DNA of 64,000 nt from Thermococcus sp. M36 (GCF_012027355.1 NZ_SNUH01000002.1:229991-293990); one strand, 5' to 3'; counted from the first letter of the stretch, positions 41,994 to 51,680 are shown. The notes: a model not told the origin generated them from the sequence alone. Numbers and translations: made by a program.

Positions 41994-42040
41994 TTTGACA
42001 CCTCCCAGTCGTAATGCTCATCTTTATTGTGATAGAAGCA

Positions 42041-42050
42041 TTAATATAAA
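42041..42050 (-). promoter_or_regulatory. TATA box of the subtilase gene
   Basis: Minus strand TTTATATTAA, about 50 nt before the ATG, leaving a leader of about 25 nt that contains the GGGAGGTG ribosome site. Confidence 0.5.
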
Positions 42051-42250
42051 GATTTCGCCTTTCAGGTAGTGTTTGATACCGAACAGGACTGATAAGAGCA
42101 TGACAGAGTAAATATGGGCATTAAGGTTTCATTTCCAGTGATAATTTATTCAATGATCAGTTACGCCCAGACACAAGGGTGGCACATGACCAAAATGTAT
42201 AAAATATTGTTCTCACAGAGGCCAATAAGCAGGAAGTGTGGTGAGTCTCG

Positions 42251-42919
42251 ATGGAGACACGAAAGCTGGTAATTCTCATAGTGGTGGCCCTGGGCCTGGC
42301 AGGGATGCTGTTTAACTACTACATCCCCCATTATCAGGGAGGCGAGATTTATGAGGCAGCCAATGATGCATTCCACCTGCTGACCCAAGGGTTTAATGTG
42401 ACCGTGAGTGTAAACACAACGGAGGGAAAAACGGTAACTGGAACCCTGGTAAGCGTCCAAGGCTCCACGATAAAGATAAACGTCAAAGGAAAACTGTTCA
42501 CTGTCGGTGGTCCGAGTTCCACAAAAGAAGACCTAAGGGCGCGGTTTATAGGGGTGGAGTACCATGGGAAGGTCTATGTCTACGAGCTCCCCCCGAGACA
42601 GGGCCCTTTCAGGGAGATAATTAATTCCATAACCGTGGATGCATACTCCGAGAGGTTTACTGGAATGATATATATAGAAGGGAACGTGTCCCCGATAGAG
42701 CTGGGCATGCTGAAGTATCAGGCGGATTACATGGCATACGGTTCTATAACGATAAATCAGATAGCCCCAAACGGGGCGATAATAACGGCGAATATGGTCC
42801 CCATCGAATACCTAAAGAGGTACCTCGGAAACCATATCGCATACGTATACGGCATACTTTACGTTAACTCCGATAACAGAACTCTTCCCCTAAAGATAAT
42901 TGAGGTGAGAAGTGGATGA
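42251..42919 (+). CDS. Membrane-anchored protein of unknown function
   Basis: 222 residues. One N-terminal hydrophobic segment (KLVILIVVALGLAGMLF, residues 5-21) acts as an uncleaved anchor; the rest is beta-rich and predicted extracellular, with several NxT/S sites (NVT, NTT, NVS, NRT) that could be glycosylated. No known family recognised. A TATA-like TGTATAAAATA at about 42196-42206 and GGTGAG upstream support the start. The stop overlaps the next gene (GGATGA), so it is coupled to the polymerase-like protein and probably works with it at the cell surface. Confidence 0.7.
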   Translation: METRKLVILIVVALGLAGMLFNYYIPHYQGGEIYEAANDAFHLLTQGFNVTVSVNTTEGKTVTGTLVSVQGSTIKINVKGKLFTVGGPSSTKEDLRARFIGVEYHGKVYVYELPPRQGPFREIINSITVDAYSERFTGMIYIEGNVSPIELGMLKYQADYMAYGSITINQIAPNGAIITANMVPIEYLKRYLGNHIAYVYGILYVNSDNRTLPLKIIEVRSG

Positions 42920-43920
42920 TAAGACCCTCCTTTCTTATACCCGTCTTCTTCATGGTGTTCCTGGCTGTTGGGCTGTCCCAGCCAAAGACCCTGCTTGTGG
43001 CATCTGCGTTTTCCGTGGCAATGGTGCTGGGGATATCACGTGGGGATCAAATAGAGTGGCGAGATGAGGGGATTCCCATAGAGGAGAGGCATGTTTTATG
43101 GGCGTTCTGGGCGTCCATATTGATCGTGATTATCCAGATCATAATGGTAAAGTCCGTTCCCCTCCTGAATCCATCAGTGAGGACACTGCTGAACCCAAGA
43201 CTCACCGCCATAACGTATTTCCTCGGGGTTCCATCAAGCATCTACCTGTTCCTCAGGGGAAAAAAGTACTCGCTGGTTTATCCCGCGGCAGTTGCGCTTT
43301 ATGCATACCGAACGCCCGTGGTCGTCAGCCTCTTGGGTATCGGGATCGCGTACTATGAGTCCTCAGGAGGGCTCAAAAAGATCAGGCGCTGGTACGTTCT
43401 CGGCCTTGTCGCCCTCCTCTTGGGGATGGGTCTTCTAGTCACTGTCATGAGGGGAGAATCCCTTTCCACCCTTGCGGTCAGAGTCCAGGCAACAACCTCC
43501 GCCCTGGATGTGATAGTCTGGAGGGCCGGATGGAAGGGCCTGTACCATGGGCAGCTCCAGTGGAGCGGGGTAGCATCGTACATCACGGGGGGGTACTCCC
43601 CGAGGGGCCTGATAGCCAGGTTTCTGTACGTTAAGGACGTCACCGTCACGGCCACCCTCATGGGGGGCATGTACCTAGATTTCGGGGTGTTCTCGATAGT
43701 AGAAGGGTTCCTGCTTGGGGTGTACTACGGGCTTATCCAGAACTCCAGAACCGTTCTCAGTAAGTCCATATATTACTCCACACTTGCTTATGGATTGGTG
43801 GGAATAGAAACCGGTATACTGGACCTTCCTGTGTACATGTTATTTATAATAGGAATATACATCGTTGTCAGGGGCACGCTGTTAAGGGGTCTGAATGTTA
43901 AAAAATCCGAAACGTGGTGA
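42916..43920 (+). CDS. Multi-pass membrane protein, oligosaccharide repeat-unit polymerase-like
   Basis: 334 residues with about ten hydrophobic helices. No strong catalytic signature, but the layout resembles archaeal O-antigen/oligosaccharide polymerases: a large extracytoplasmic loop with RGLIARFLYVKDVTVTATLMGGMYLDFGVFSIVEGFLLGVYYG before the last helices. The MGGMYLDFGVFSIVE segment aligns by eye with GQPVYDFGVVGLAEA in the next gene, so the two are diverged paralogues. Likely role: polymerising or ligating surface glycans. Family-level identification only. Confidence 0.6.
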   Translation: MIRPSFLIPVFFMVFLAVGLSQPKTLLVASAFSVAMVLGISRGDQIEWRDEGIPIEERHVLWAFWASILIVIIQIIMVKSVPLLNPSVRTLLNPRLTAITYFLGVPSSIYLFLRGKKYSLVYPAAVALYAYRTPVVVSLLGIGIAYYESSGGLKKIRRWYVLGLVALLLGMGLLVTVMRGESLSTLAVRVQATTSALDVIVWRAGWKGLYHGQLQWSGVASYITGGYSPRGLIARFLYVKDVTVTATLMGGMYLDFGVFSIVEGFLLGVYYGLIQNSRTVLSKSIYYSTLAYGLVGIETGILDLPVYMLFIIGIYIVVRGTLLRGLNVKKSETW

Positions 43921-43923
43921 ATA

Positions 43924-45039
43924 ATGGGGTCTGACCGAGTCTTCTGGGCTGCTGCCATAATATACATTGCAGCTGCGGTGGTGTCAAAGGCAGTATACTC
44001 GAGCCTCCTTCCGGGACCCGCCCCCGGGCCCCTTGCGTATTCGCTGCTGTTTCTTGGGGTGATGAGGGGTTCATACCTGCTGGCGCCCAGGATAGACCCG
44101 CGCTTCAAGCTCGGAACTTACGGAGCACTTTTGGTCACTATAATGGTTCTAAGCCTGGGCCCGGAAGCTCTCGCAATACTGGCCAGCCTCGGCATTATAG
44201 CCCTGTTCCTGATCAGAAGACCAGCTCCTGCAAGGACAGCCCTGCACTTATCGCTCGCCATTACCGGGATTCTCCTCAGCGCCGTCCCGATATTCATGGG
44301 AGCCATCCCCCTGGCCCACCCTGAACTCAGGTACTCGTCCTACAGGGTTCTGTACCTTGCGGCGGGGTACCTCATAGTGGCCGCGATTTCAATACGTGCG
44401 GATTTCCGGCTGTTCCTGATAGGTGAGGTGATTGCTCTCGTCTCAACGTTTAGGACGACGGGTCTGGCGGTTGCACTGGCCTATTTCCTGAAGCTCTTAC
44501 AGAGGGGCCGGCCCAGAACATGGGGCATTAAACGGATCCTTGCCCTCAGCGTGGCGCTATCAGTCATAGCAGGTGTTTTTTTGGCAAGGTACCTGGCAAC
44601 TGTGAATACCTACTCCCGTTGGGAACTGGGCTTCTTGGAAACGCTCCTTTACCGGCCCGGCGCAACATACACCGTCTACGAGAGGCTCTTTGATCTGGGG
44701 ATGCCATGGGGGAAAGGATGGATACTCCTCCGGACAGACCCCAAGATGTTCGTGGGGGCGCTTTTCGGGAGGGACGTGGGGTACACCTACACACTCTTTG
44801 GCCAGCCCGTCTACGACTTCGGAGTGGTTGGACTGGCCGAGGCAGTAATCCTCGGTGCTGCTCTCCGCGATTCCATGACAATGGAGGAGGCAAAAATCCT
44901 GTCAGTCGTGTTGCTGACGCTGGCTATTCCCATAGGGCTTGATGCATTTTTCATGTCTGGCATTGTCTACCTGGCGCTCCTGTCCACGTGGGACAAACTA
45001 TCGAGAGAAACTACGGCAACCCAAAAGAGGCCATCTTGA
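43924..45039 (+). CDS. Multi-pass membrane protein, paralogue of the preceding polymerase-like protein
   Basis: 371 residues, about eleven hydrophobic helices, starting 3 nt after the preceding stop. The extracytoplasmic loop near residues 225-300 (TYSRWELGFLETLLYRPGATYTVYERLFDLGMPWGKGW, in part) and the DFGVVGLAEA motif parallel the preceding gene. No known domain is certain; oligosaccharide repeat-unit polymerase is the closest reading. Ends with a short basic tail. The three genes 42251-45039 form one tightly spaced unit. Confidence 0.58.
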   Translation: MGSDRVFWAAAIIYIAAAVVSKAVYSSLLPGPAPGPLAYSLLFLGVMRGSYLLAPRIDPRFKLGTYGALLVTIMVLSLGPEALAILASLGIIALFLIRRPAPARTALHLSLAITGILLSAVPIFMGAIPLAHPELRYSSYRVLYLAAGYLIVAAISIRADFRLFLIGEVIALVSTFRTTGLAVALAYFLKLLQRGRPRTWGIKRILALSVALSVIAGVFLARYLATVNTYSRWELGFLETLLYRPGATYTVYERLFDLGMPWGKGWILLRTDPKMFVGALFGRDVGYTYTLFGQPVYDFGVVGLAEAVILGAALRDSMTMEEAKILSVVLLTLAIPIGLDAFFMSGIVYLALLSTWDKLSRETTATQKRPS

Positions 45040-45110
45040 TCGGAAGGGCTCGATGAACACATTTTAAACCAATTCCATTTCTGTACTCCATAGAACAGCC
45101 ATGGATAGTT

Positions 45111-45151
45111 AATTTTAAATACGGGCCCTCGATATATCACCCGCAGTAATA
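45111..45151 (+). promoter_or_regulatory. ppsA promoter with TGR-like inverted repeat
   Basis: TTTTAAATAC at 45111-45120 is the TATA region. TATCACCCGCAGTAATA at 45135-45151 matches the Thermococcales glycolytic motif TATCACn5GTGATA with one mismatch, placed downstream of TATA over the expected initiation site. In that position the Tgr regulator represses in related species. Confidence 0.55.
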
Positions 45152-45168
45152 GTTGTGGAGGGATTCGC

Positions 45169-47523
45169 ATGAGCGAATACAAGTTTATAAAGTGGTTTGA
45201 GGAGCTCAGCAAGAAGGATGTGCCCCTTGTCGGTGGAAAGGGTGCCAACCTTGGAGAAATGACCAACGCCGGAATTCCAGTTCCGCCCGGGTTCTGCGTT
45301 ACCGCTGAGGCCTACAAGTATTTTGTCGAGAATGTCAAGCTTGAGGACGGTAAGACCCTTCAGGAGTGGATTATGGAGATCATCGCCCAGACCAACGTTG
45401 ATGACTCCAAGCAGCTCCAGGAGAACACCGCTAAGATCAGGCAGAAGATAATCGAACTTCCGATGCCCGCCGAGATAGCCGGGGAGATTGAGAGGGCCTA
45501 CAAGGAGCTCTCCCAGAGGTTCAACAAGGACGCCGTTTACGTCGCCGTCAGGAGCTCGGCCACCGCCGAGGATCTCCCGGAGGCCAGCTTCGCCGGCCAG
45601 CAGGAGACCTACCTCGACGTCTACGGCGTTGACGACGTCATAGACAAGGTCAAGAAGTGCTGGGCCAGCCTCTGGACTGCCAGGGCTACCTTCTACAGGG
45701 CCAAGCAGGGCTTCGACCACAGCAAGGTCTACCTCTCAGCTGTCGTCCAGAAGATGGTCAACAGCAAGACCAGCGGTGTTATGTTCACCGCCAACCCGGT
45801 CACCAACAACAGGAACGAGATCATGATCAACGCCAGCTGGGGCCTCGGTGAGGCCGTCGTCAGCGGCAGCGTTTCCCCGGATGAGTACATCGTCGAGAAG
45901 GGCACCTGGAGGATCAAGGAGAAGTACATCGCCAAGAAGGAGGTCATGGTCGTCCGCAACCCGGAGACCGGCAAGGGGACCATCTACGTCAAGGTCGCCG
46001 ACTACCTCGGTCCGGAGTGGGTTGAGAAGCAGGTTCTCACCGAGGAGCAGATCATCGAGGTCGCCAAGATTGGTGCCAGGATCGAGGAGCACTACGGCTG
46101 GCCGCAGGACATCGAGTGGGCCTACGACGCCGACGACGGCAAGCTCTACATCGTCCAGAGCAGGCCGATCACCACCCTCAAGGAGGCCGAGACCGCCCAG
46201 GAGGCCGCTGAGGTTGAGGAGGCCGAGGTCATCCTCAAGGGTCTCGGTGCTTCACCGGGCATCGGTGCTGGCAGGGTCGTCGTCATCTTCGAGGCCGACG
46301 AGATCGACAAGGTCAAGGAGGGCGACATCCTCGTTACCACCATGACCAACCCGGACATGGTTCCGGCCATGAAGAGGGCTGCAGCCATCGTCACCGATGA
46401 GGGTGGAAGAACCAGCCACGCCGCCATCGTCAGCCGTGAGCTCGGCATCCCGGCAGTCGTCGGTACCAAGGAGGCTACCAAGAAGCTCAAGACCGGCGAC
46501 TACGTCACCGTTGACGGTACCCGCGGTGTCGTCTACAAGGGCATAGTCAAGAGCCTCGTCGAGAAGAAAGAGGAAGAGAAGGCCGCTGGCGGACAGGTCG
46601 TCGTTGCCGGTGCTCCGCTCGTCACCGCCACCAAGGTCAAGGTCAACGTCTCCATGCCGGAGGTCGCCGAGCGCGCCGCCGCCACCGGCGCCGATGGTGT
46701 CGGTCTCCTCCGCGCTGAGCACATGATCCTCACCATAGGCAAGCACCCGGTCAAGTTCATCAAGGAGGGCAAGTTCGACGAGCTCGTCGAGAAGCTCGCC
46801 GACGGCATCAGGACCGTTGCCGCTGCCTTCTACCCGAGGCCGGTCTGGTACAGGACCCTCGACGCCCCGACCAACGAGTTCAAGGAGATGCCCGGCGGAG
46901 AGGACGAGCCGGACGAGAGGAACCCGATGCTCGGATGGCGCGGAATCAGGAGGAGCCTTGACCAGGTCGAGCTCCTCAAGGCCGAGTTCACCGCCATCAA
47001 GAAGGTCGTCGAGGAGGGCTACGACAACATCGGCGTCATGCTCCCGCTCGTTGCCAACCCCGAGCAGATCAGGAAGGCCAAGGAGATCGCCAGGAGCGTC
47101 GGCCTTGAGCCGCACAAGGACGTCGAGTGGGGAATAATGGTCGAGGTTCCGGCCGCTGCGCTCATCATCGAGGACCTCATCAAGGAGGGCCTCGACTTCG
47201 TCAGCTTCGGCACCAACGACCTCACCCAGTACACCCTCGCCATCGACAGGGACAACGACAGGATAGCCTACCTCTACGACGAGAAGCACCCGGCAGTGCT
47301 CAAGCTCATCGAGAACGTCATCAAGGTCGCCAAGAAGTACGGCGTCGAGACCAGCATCTGCGGACAGGCCGGCAGCGACCCGAAGATGGCCAAGATCCTC
47401 GTCAGGCTCGGCATCGACAGCATCAGCGCCAACCCCGACGCGGTGGAGCTCATCAGGAAGACCGTCGCCCAGGAGGAGCAGAAGCTCATCCTCGAGGCGG
47501 CTCGCAAGAAGCTCTTCGAGTGA
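45169..47523 (+). CDS. ppsA: Phosphoenolpyruvate synthase
   Basis: Interconverts pyruvate + ATP and phosphoenolpyruvate + AMP + Pi. 784 residues: N-terminal ATP-binding domain (VGGKGANLGEM near residue 22; AVRSSATAEDLPEASFAGQQ near 125), central phospho-histidine domain with GGRTSHAAIVSRELG (catalytic His near 425), and C-terminal PEP/pyruvate TIM barrel with GLLRAEHM, SFGTNDLTQYTLAIDRD and the near-C-terminal SICGQAGSD carrying the catalytic Cys. Codon use is extremely biased (almost only GTC, ATC, CTC, AAG, GAG), unlike neighbours, and fits a very highly expressed gene. TGR-like motif in the promoter; GGAGGGATTCGC before ATG. Confidence 0.97.
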   Translation: MSEYKFIKWFEELSKKDVPLVGGKGANLGEMTNAGIPVPPGFCVTAEAYKYFVENVKLEDGKTLQEWIMEIIAQTNVDDSKQLQENTAKIRQKIIELPMPAEIAGEIERAYKELSQRFNKDAVYVAVRSSATAEDLPEASFAGQQETYLDVYGVDDVIDKVKKCWASLWTARATFYRAKQGFDHSKVYLSAVVQKMVNSKTSGVMFTANPVTNNRNEIMINASWGLGEAVVSGSVSPDEYIVEKGTWRIKEKYIAKKEVMVVRNPETGKGTIYVKVADYLGPEWVEKQVLTEEQIIEVAKIGARIEEHYGWPQDIEWAYDADDGKLYIVQSRPITTLKEAETAQEAAEVEEAEVILKGLGASPGIGAGRVVVIFEADEIDKVKEGDILVTTMTNPDMVPAMKRAAAIVTDEGGRTSHAAIVSRELGIPAVVGTKEATKKLKTGDYVTVDGTRGVVYKGIVKSLVEKKEEEKAAGGQVVVAGAPLVTATKVKVNVSMPEVAERAAATGADGVGLLRAEHMILTIGKHPVKFIKEGKFDELVEKLADGIRTVAAAFYPRPVWYRTLDAPTNEFKEMPGGEDEPDERNPMLGWRGIRRSLDQVELLKAEFTAIKKVVEEGYDNIGVMLPLVANPEQIRKAKEIARSVGLEPHKDVEWGIMVEVPAAALIIEDLIKEGLDFVSFGTNDLTQYTLAIDRDNDRIAYLYDEKHPAVLKLIENVIKVAKKYGVETSICGQAGSDPKMAKILVRLGIDSISANPDAVELIRKTVAQEEQKLILEAARKKLFE

Positions 47524-47524
47524 G

Positions 47525-47560
47525 CTTTCTTCCCTTTTCTATTCGTTTCTATCGTTTTGA
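47525..47560 (+). terminator. Pyrimidine-rich terminator region after ppsA
   Basis: CTTTCTTCCCTTTTC followed by further T-rich tracts directly after the stop; fits intrinsic archaeal termination of a strongly transcribed gene. Confidence 0.4.
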
Positions 47561-47627
47561 AAATCGGGCAGCGTTTCTCCGAGTAAAGGGGAAGTTTTAG
47601 TCGCTGGCTCTTTTATCCACGATAAGC

Positions 47628-47648
47628 TTTTTATACCAACGTTTCGAC
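47628..47648 (+). promoter_or_regulatory. Promoter of MATE gene 1
   Basis: TTTTTATACCAACGTTTCGA: TATA at 47628-47637 followed at fixed distance by CGTTTCGA. Start ATG at 47659 lies at about the predicted transcription start, so the mRNA is probably leaderless. The same TATA-CGTTTCGA arrangement precedes MATE gene 2. Confidence 0.55.
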
Positions 47649-47658
47649 AGCCATCTCA

Positions 47659-49059
47659 ATGAGGCGTGAAGTAGAGGCAATGCGCGACCAGATCGTCAGT
47701 GGGCCGATAGTGAAGACGCTCATCGTGCTAGCCTATCCTCTAATCATAAACCAGCTCGTTCAGGTTCTCTACAACCTCACCGACACATACTGGCTCGGGA
47801 AGCTCGGGAGGGAGGAGCTGGCGGCACCGGGGACGGCGTGGCCGTTGGTGTGGTTCTTCATGGCCATAGGGATGGGCTTTGCAACGGCAGGCTTCGCCTT
47901 CGTGAGCCAGTACGTCGGGGCGAAGGCGTATGAAAAAGCGAACAGGGCCGCGGGAGCGCTCTACTCCCTCATGATGTTCTTTGCTATCGGTGTTGGAATA
48001 TTCGGCGTTATCTCCGCCCCATACCTCCTTGAATTCATGAACGTGAGCGACACTGTCTACCCCTACGCCCTCGACTACACGAGGGCCATATTCGGGGGCA
48101 TTCCCTTCGCCTTCACGCTGTTCGCCTTCAACTTCCTCCTGAGAGCGATAGGCGACACAAAAACGCCCGTCAAGATAAACATAGCAACCGTGCTCCTCAA
48201 CCTGGTTTTAGATCCATTCTTCATCTTCGGCTGGGGGCCGTTTCCAGAGCTCGGAGTCGTCGGTGCGGCAGTGGCGACAATGCTCTCCAACAGCCTCGGC
48301 TCCATAGTCGGCGGCTACCTGCTCTTCAAGGGGAAAGTGGGGATTCACCTGACCCCTGAGAACCTCCGGCCTGACTGGGAGTTCTACAAGCGCATCTTCC
48401 GCGTCGGGATTCCGGCGAGCGTTGGCTCATCGACCACTGCTTTGGGCTTCGTCATACTCGCAAGGATCATATTCACCCTCGGCGGCCAGTTCGGCAACGC
48501 CGACGTCGCTTTCGCAACCTATTCGATAACCAACAGACTGACCAACTTCATGTTCGCCTTCTCAGACGGGATAAGCATGGCTATGGGGACGATGGTGGGC
48601 CAGACCGTCGGGGCGAAGCTCTATGAGAGGGCAAAGGTCATAGCGGAGAAGACGATGGCCATAAACTTTACAATACTAGGCGTCGGAACGCTGCTCTTCA
48701 CCCTCTTCAGGGTCGAGATATTCAGCTTCTTCATAAACGACCCGGCGATAGTAGCCGAGAGCGCCAAGGTCGTGAAGTACTTCTCGGCCTCGCTCCCGTT
48801 CTTTGGGATATTTTCAGCCGTCAACAACGTCTTCCAGAGCTCCGGGCACACTAAGAAGAGCATGGTGCTCTCGATGCTCCGCCTGTGGGGCATGAGGCTC
48901 CCGCTGAGCTACGGGCTGGGCCTCTTCATGAGGGACACAGCCGGGCTCTGGCTGGGGATGGGCTTAAGCAACTTCCTCGGGGCCCTTGTGGCGCTCGCTT
49001 GGTTCCTAACGGGGAGCTGGATGGAGAGGATAATTGAGGAATCCGCGAGCACATCATAA
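47659..49059 (+). CDS. MATE-family efflux transporter 1
   Basis: 466 residues, 12 membrane helices in two similar halves, NorM/DinF type. Helix 1 reads IVKTLIVLAYPLIINQLVQVLYNLTDTYWLGKLG with the conserved Asp of the archaeal subgroup (TDTYWLG, near residue 42). Sodium- or proton-coupled drug/metabolite export is inferred from the family. No ribosome site is seen near the ATG, consistent with a leaderless transcript. Tandem to a paralogue 39 nt downstream. Confidence 0.9.
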   Translation: MRREVEAMRDQIVSGPIVKTLIVLAYPLIINQLVQVLYNLTDTYWLGKLGREELAAPGTAWPLVWFFMAIGMGFATAGFAFVSQYVGAKAYEKANRAAGALYSLMMFFAIGVGIFGVISAPYLLEFMNVSDTVYPYALDYTRAIFGGIPFAFTLFAFNFLLRAIGDTKTPVKINIATVLLNLVLDPFFIFGWGPFPELGVVGAAVATMLSNSLGSIVGGYLLFKGKVGIHLTPENLRPDWEFYKRIFRVGIPASVGSSTTALGFVILARIIFTLGGQFGNADVAFATYSITNRLTNFMFAFSDGISMAMGTMVGQTVGAKLYERAKVIAEKTMAINFTILGVGTLLFTLFRVEIFSFFINDPAIVAESAKVVKYFSASLPFFGIFSAVNNVFQSSGHTKKSMVLSMLRLWGMRLPLSYGLGLFMRDTAGLWLGMGLSNFLGALVALAWFLTGSWMERIIEESASTS

Positions 49060-49061
49060 AC

Positions 49062-49081
49062 CTTTTATATCAGCGTTTCGA
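49062..49081 (+). promoter_or_regulatory. Promoter of MATE gene 2
   Basis: CTTTTATATCAGCGTTTCGA: TATA at 49062-49071 and the CGTTTCGA element at 49074-49081 with the same spacing as upstream of MATE gene 1. The TATA overlaps the end of gene 1, and ATG 49099 lies about 30 nt downstream. Confidence 0.55.
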
Positions 49082-49098
49082 TTGCGGTCTGATAGGCA

Positions 49099-50556
49099 AT
49101 GCGGGACGGAAAAATCCAGAGGATGCGCGAGCAGATACTTAACGGGCCGATTGAGAGAACCCTGCTCACCCTCGCGGGGCCACTGATCGTAAACAACCTT
49201 GTCCAGGTAGTTTACAACATAACGGACACGTTCTGGCTGGGCAAGCTTGGCAGAGAGGCACTCTCCGCCCCCGGAACCGTATGGCCGATAATCGGGACGC
49301 TGATGGCCCTGGGAATAGGCTTTACCACGGCGGGCTTTGCTTTTGTCGGGCAGTACATAGGTGCGGAGGAGTACGAAAAGGCCAACCGCTCGGCAGGGGC
49401 TTTGTATTCCCTCATGACCTTCTTCTCGGTCGCGACGGCAATAATAGCACTGCTGGTGCTTCCTTACGCGCTGCGCTTCATGCGGGTTAGCGAGAACGTC
49501 TACCCCTACTCCCTTACCTATGCCACGATAGTTTTCTTAGGCCTGCCCTTCTCCTTCGCGTTCATGGCATTTTCGGCCCTCATGCGAGCCACCGGCGACA
49601 CAAGGACACCGGTTAAGATAACCCTCCTAACCGTGGCAATAAACATAGTCCTCGATCCGCTCCTCATATTCGGCTGGCTCGGCTTTCCGGAGATGGGCGT
49701 CGCCGGTGCAGCACTCGCGACGGTCGTCGCCAACGCCGTTGGGGCAGTGATAGGGCTCTACCTCCTGTTCAACGACCGCGTGGGAATAAGCCTGAGCCTT
49801 GAAAGCCTCAAACCGGACTTCGAGTTCTACAGCAGAATCTTCCGCGTCGGCCTTCCCTCCAGCATAGGACAGTCGGCGAACAGCTTTGGCTTCGTCATCC
49901 TGACGAGGATAATCTTCGGCTTCGGCGACGTCACCTACGCGGCATACACTATAACGACCAGACTGGTCAACTTCCTGACGAGCATCTCCCGCGGAATAAG
50001 CATGGCGATGGGAACCATGGTCGCCCAGAACGTCGGTGCAGAGAACTACGGGCGGGCGAAGAAGATAGCGGAGCGCACGATGGCCGTAAACTTCGCCATA
50101 GCCACCTTTGCGGTTCTGGTGATAGGAATCTTCCGCGTGGAGATATTCCGCTTCTTCCTCGACGACCCGGCGGTAATAAAGGAGAGTGATGTAGTTCTTA
50201 AGTACTTCCTAATCTCGGTGCCCTTCTTCAACGGGGTTTTCATAGTCGTGAACAGGGCCTTCAGCTCAGCGGGACACACCAAGAAGAGCATGGCCCTCGG
50301 AATATTCCGCCTCTGGGGATTGAGGATACCCCTCAGCTACGCCTTTGGCTACGTGCCCGCGCTGACGTTCACATTAGCGCTCCTCGGCCACAGAATTTTT
50401 GTCAGAATCCCGCTCGCAGAGCTCTTCAACTTTACAAGCCGGGGAGTCTTCTTCGGCATGGGCATGAGCAACTTCATAGCCGCCCTAGTGGCCCTCGCCT
50501 GGTTCCTGCGGGGGACGTGGATGAGGCGCATTATCGGGGAGGAGTCAAAAAAGTGA
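49099..50556 (+). CDS. MATE-family efflux transporter 2
   Basis: 485 residues, paralogue of the preceding gene with the same helix pattern ([28 protein letters not shown]). It differs by an insertion of about 25 residues before the last helices ([25 protein letters not shown]). A tandem duplication including the promoter is the simplest explanation. Substrate unknown. Confidence 0.9.
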   Translation: MRDGKIQRMREQILNGPIERTLLTLAGPLIVNNLVQVVYNITDTFWLGKLGREALSAPGTVWPIIGTLMALGIGFTTAGFAFVGQYIGAEEYEKANRSAGALYSLMTFFSVATAIIALLVLPYALRFMRVSENVYPYSLTYATIVFLGLPFSFAFMAFSALMRATGDTRTPVKITLLTVAINIVLDPLLIFGWLGFPEMGVAGAALATVVANAVGAVIGLYLLFNDRVGISLSLESLKPDFEFYSRIFRVGLPSSIGQSANSFGFVILTRIIFGFGDVTYAAYTITTRLVNFLTSISRGISMAMGTMVAQNVGAENYGRAKKIAERTMAVNFAIATFAVLVIGIFRVEIFRFFLDDPAVIKESDVVLKYFLISVPFFNGVFIVVNRAFSSAGHTKKSMALGIFRLWGLRIPLSYAFGYVPALTFTLALLGHRIFVRIPLAELFNFTSRGVFFGMGMSNFIAALVALAWFLRGTWMRRIIGEESKK

Positions 50557-50626
50557 TACACCATTGGCAAAAATTGGCAGGCGGAAGTCTAATAAACCCA
50601 GCGCCGAAGGCTCTCTGGTGAGACGC

Positions 50627-51295
50627 ATGAAGAGGGACGAACGCTGGGAGGGTGTCTACTCCTTCGAAGACAGCCCGTTTATAATGGAGATACTGACCGA
50701 GCTGAGGGACGAGAGGACAGGGCCGATACCCTTCAGGAAGGGCCTCGTCAAGCTCGGCCGCTATATGGCCTATGAGATAACCAAGACCATGGAGGTCGAG
50801 AGGGTAAAGGTCAAAACACCGCTTGAGGAGACCGAGGGGACCCTCATAAAGGACAGGCGCAACGTAGTCATAATAACAGTTCTCCGCGCGGCGATACCGC
50901 TGATGGAGGGGCTCATCAAGGTTCTTGACCACGCGAGGGTTGGAATAGTCTCGGCCTCCCGCGGAAAGGCCCCGAAGTTCGAGATAGAGATGAAGTACGT
51001 CAAGGTGCCACAGGTTAAGCCGGATGACACCGTCATAATAGCCGATCCTATGATAGCCACCGGCTCGACGCTCATCAAGGTTCTCGAAGAGGTCAAGAAG
51101 TACGGGAAGGCCAAGCGTTACGTCATAGTCGGTGTTCTAGCGGCGCCAGAGGGAATAAGCAGGATAAAAGCCGCCCATCCCGACGTCGAGATGTTCGTGG
51201 CGGCGATAGACAGGGAGCTCAACGAAAAGGGCTACATCTTGCCCGGCCTCGGTGATGCCGGCGACAGGGCCTTTGGAGCGCCGATTAAGCTCTAA
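50627..51295 (+). CDS. upp: Uracil phosphoribosyltransferase
   Basis: Salvages uracil with PRPP to UMP. 222 residues. The PRPP-binding loop is [12 protein letters not shown] (about residues 138-149); [12 protein letters not shown] precedes it and the C-terminal uracil-binding [18 protein letters not shown] (about 202-219) is intact. ATG 50627 lies behind GGTGAGACGC; an in-frame ATG at 50564 overlaps the stretch right after the MATE gene and gives a non-family basic N terminus. Confidence 0.94.
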   Translation: MKRDERWEGVYSFEDSPFIMEILTELRDERTGPIPFRKGLVKLGRYMAYEITKTMEVERVKVKTPLEETEGTLIKDRRNVVIITVLRAAIPLMEGLIKVLDHARVGIVSASRGKAPKFEIEMKYVKVPQVKPDDTVIIADPMIATGSTLIKVLEEVKKYGKAKRYVIVGVLAAPEGISRIKAAHPDVEMFVAAIDRELNEKGYILPGLGDAGDRAFGAPIKL

Positions 51296-51300
51296 CTCCG

Positions 51301-51310
51301 TTTTTCTTTT
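51301..51310 (+). terminator. T-run after upp
   Basis: TTTTTCTTTT begins 5 nt after the upp stop, the same pattern as after hypB. Confidence 0.45.
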
Positions 51311-51359
51311 AGGTGCGGCCACGTTGGCTTAACTCGACTGCGCGTTCGCTGTCTACCGC

Positions 51360-51680
51360 TCACTCCTCCCTTATCATCACCAGGAGCATCTTAAACCTGT
51401 CCAGCGCCGTGAGCGCGTGGGGTTCGTTGGCCGGCATAATTATCATTTCTCCCTCCTTTAGCCTGTAGGGCTTTCCGGATATGGTGACCTCCACCTCCCC
51501 CTCAAGGACGTAGACCATGGCATCAAAGGGCGCCGTATGTTCGCTCAACCCCTGCCCCCTGTCAAACGCAAAGAGGGTTACGGTGCCTGTTTTTTTGTCC
51601 AGCAGTGTCCTGCTTACTATTGAGCCTTCCTGGTACTCGACAAGCTCCTTCAGTTTTTTAACTCCGGGTGCAGCCGTCAT
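51360..51680 (-). CDS. Small cupin-domain protein
   Basis: 106 residues, single cupin beta-barrel. Motif 1 reads GQGLSEHTAPFDAMVYVLEGEVEVTI (G-x5-H-x3-H/D-x3-4-E-x6-G, with His near residue 47) and motif 2 GEMIIMPANEPHAL (metal His near 87). Probably binds a divalent metal; function unknown. It stands alone between upp and topA, on the opposite strand. Confidence 0.82.
   Translation of the reverse strand: MTAAPGVKKLKELVEYQEGSIVSRTLLDKKTGTVTLFAFDRGQGLSEHTAPFDAMVYVLEGEVEVTISGKPYRLKEGEMIIMPANEPHALTALDRFKMLLVMIREE

Noticed and set aside
46252..47289. Long open frame (345 codons) antisense to ppsA
   Set aside because: It arises from the extreme C/G-ending codon bias of ppsA; its translation is rich in L, D, V, G with no family pattern and no promoter or ribosome site.
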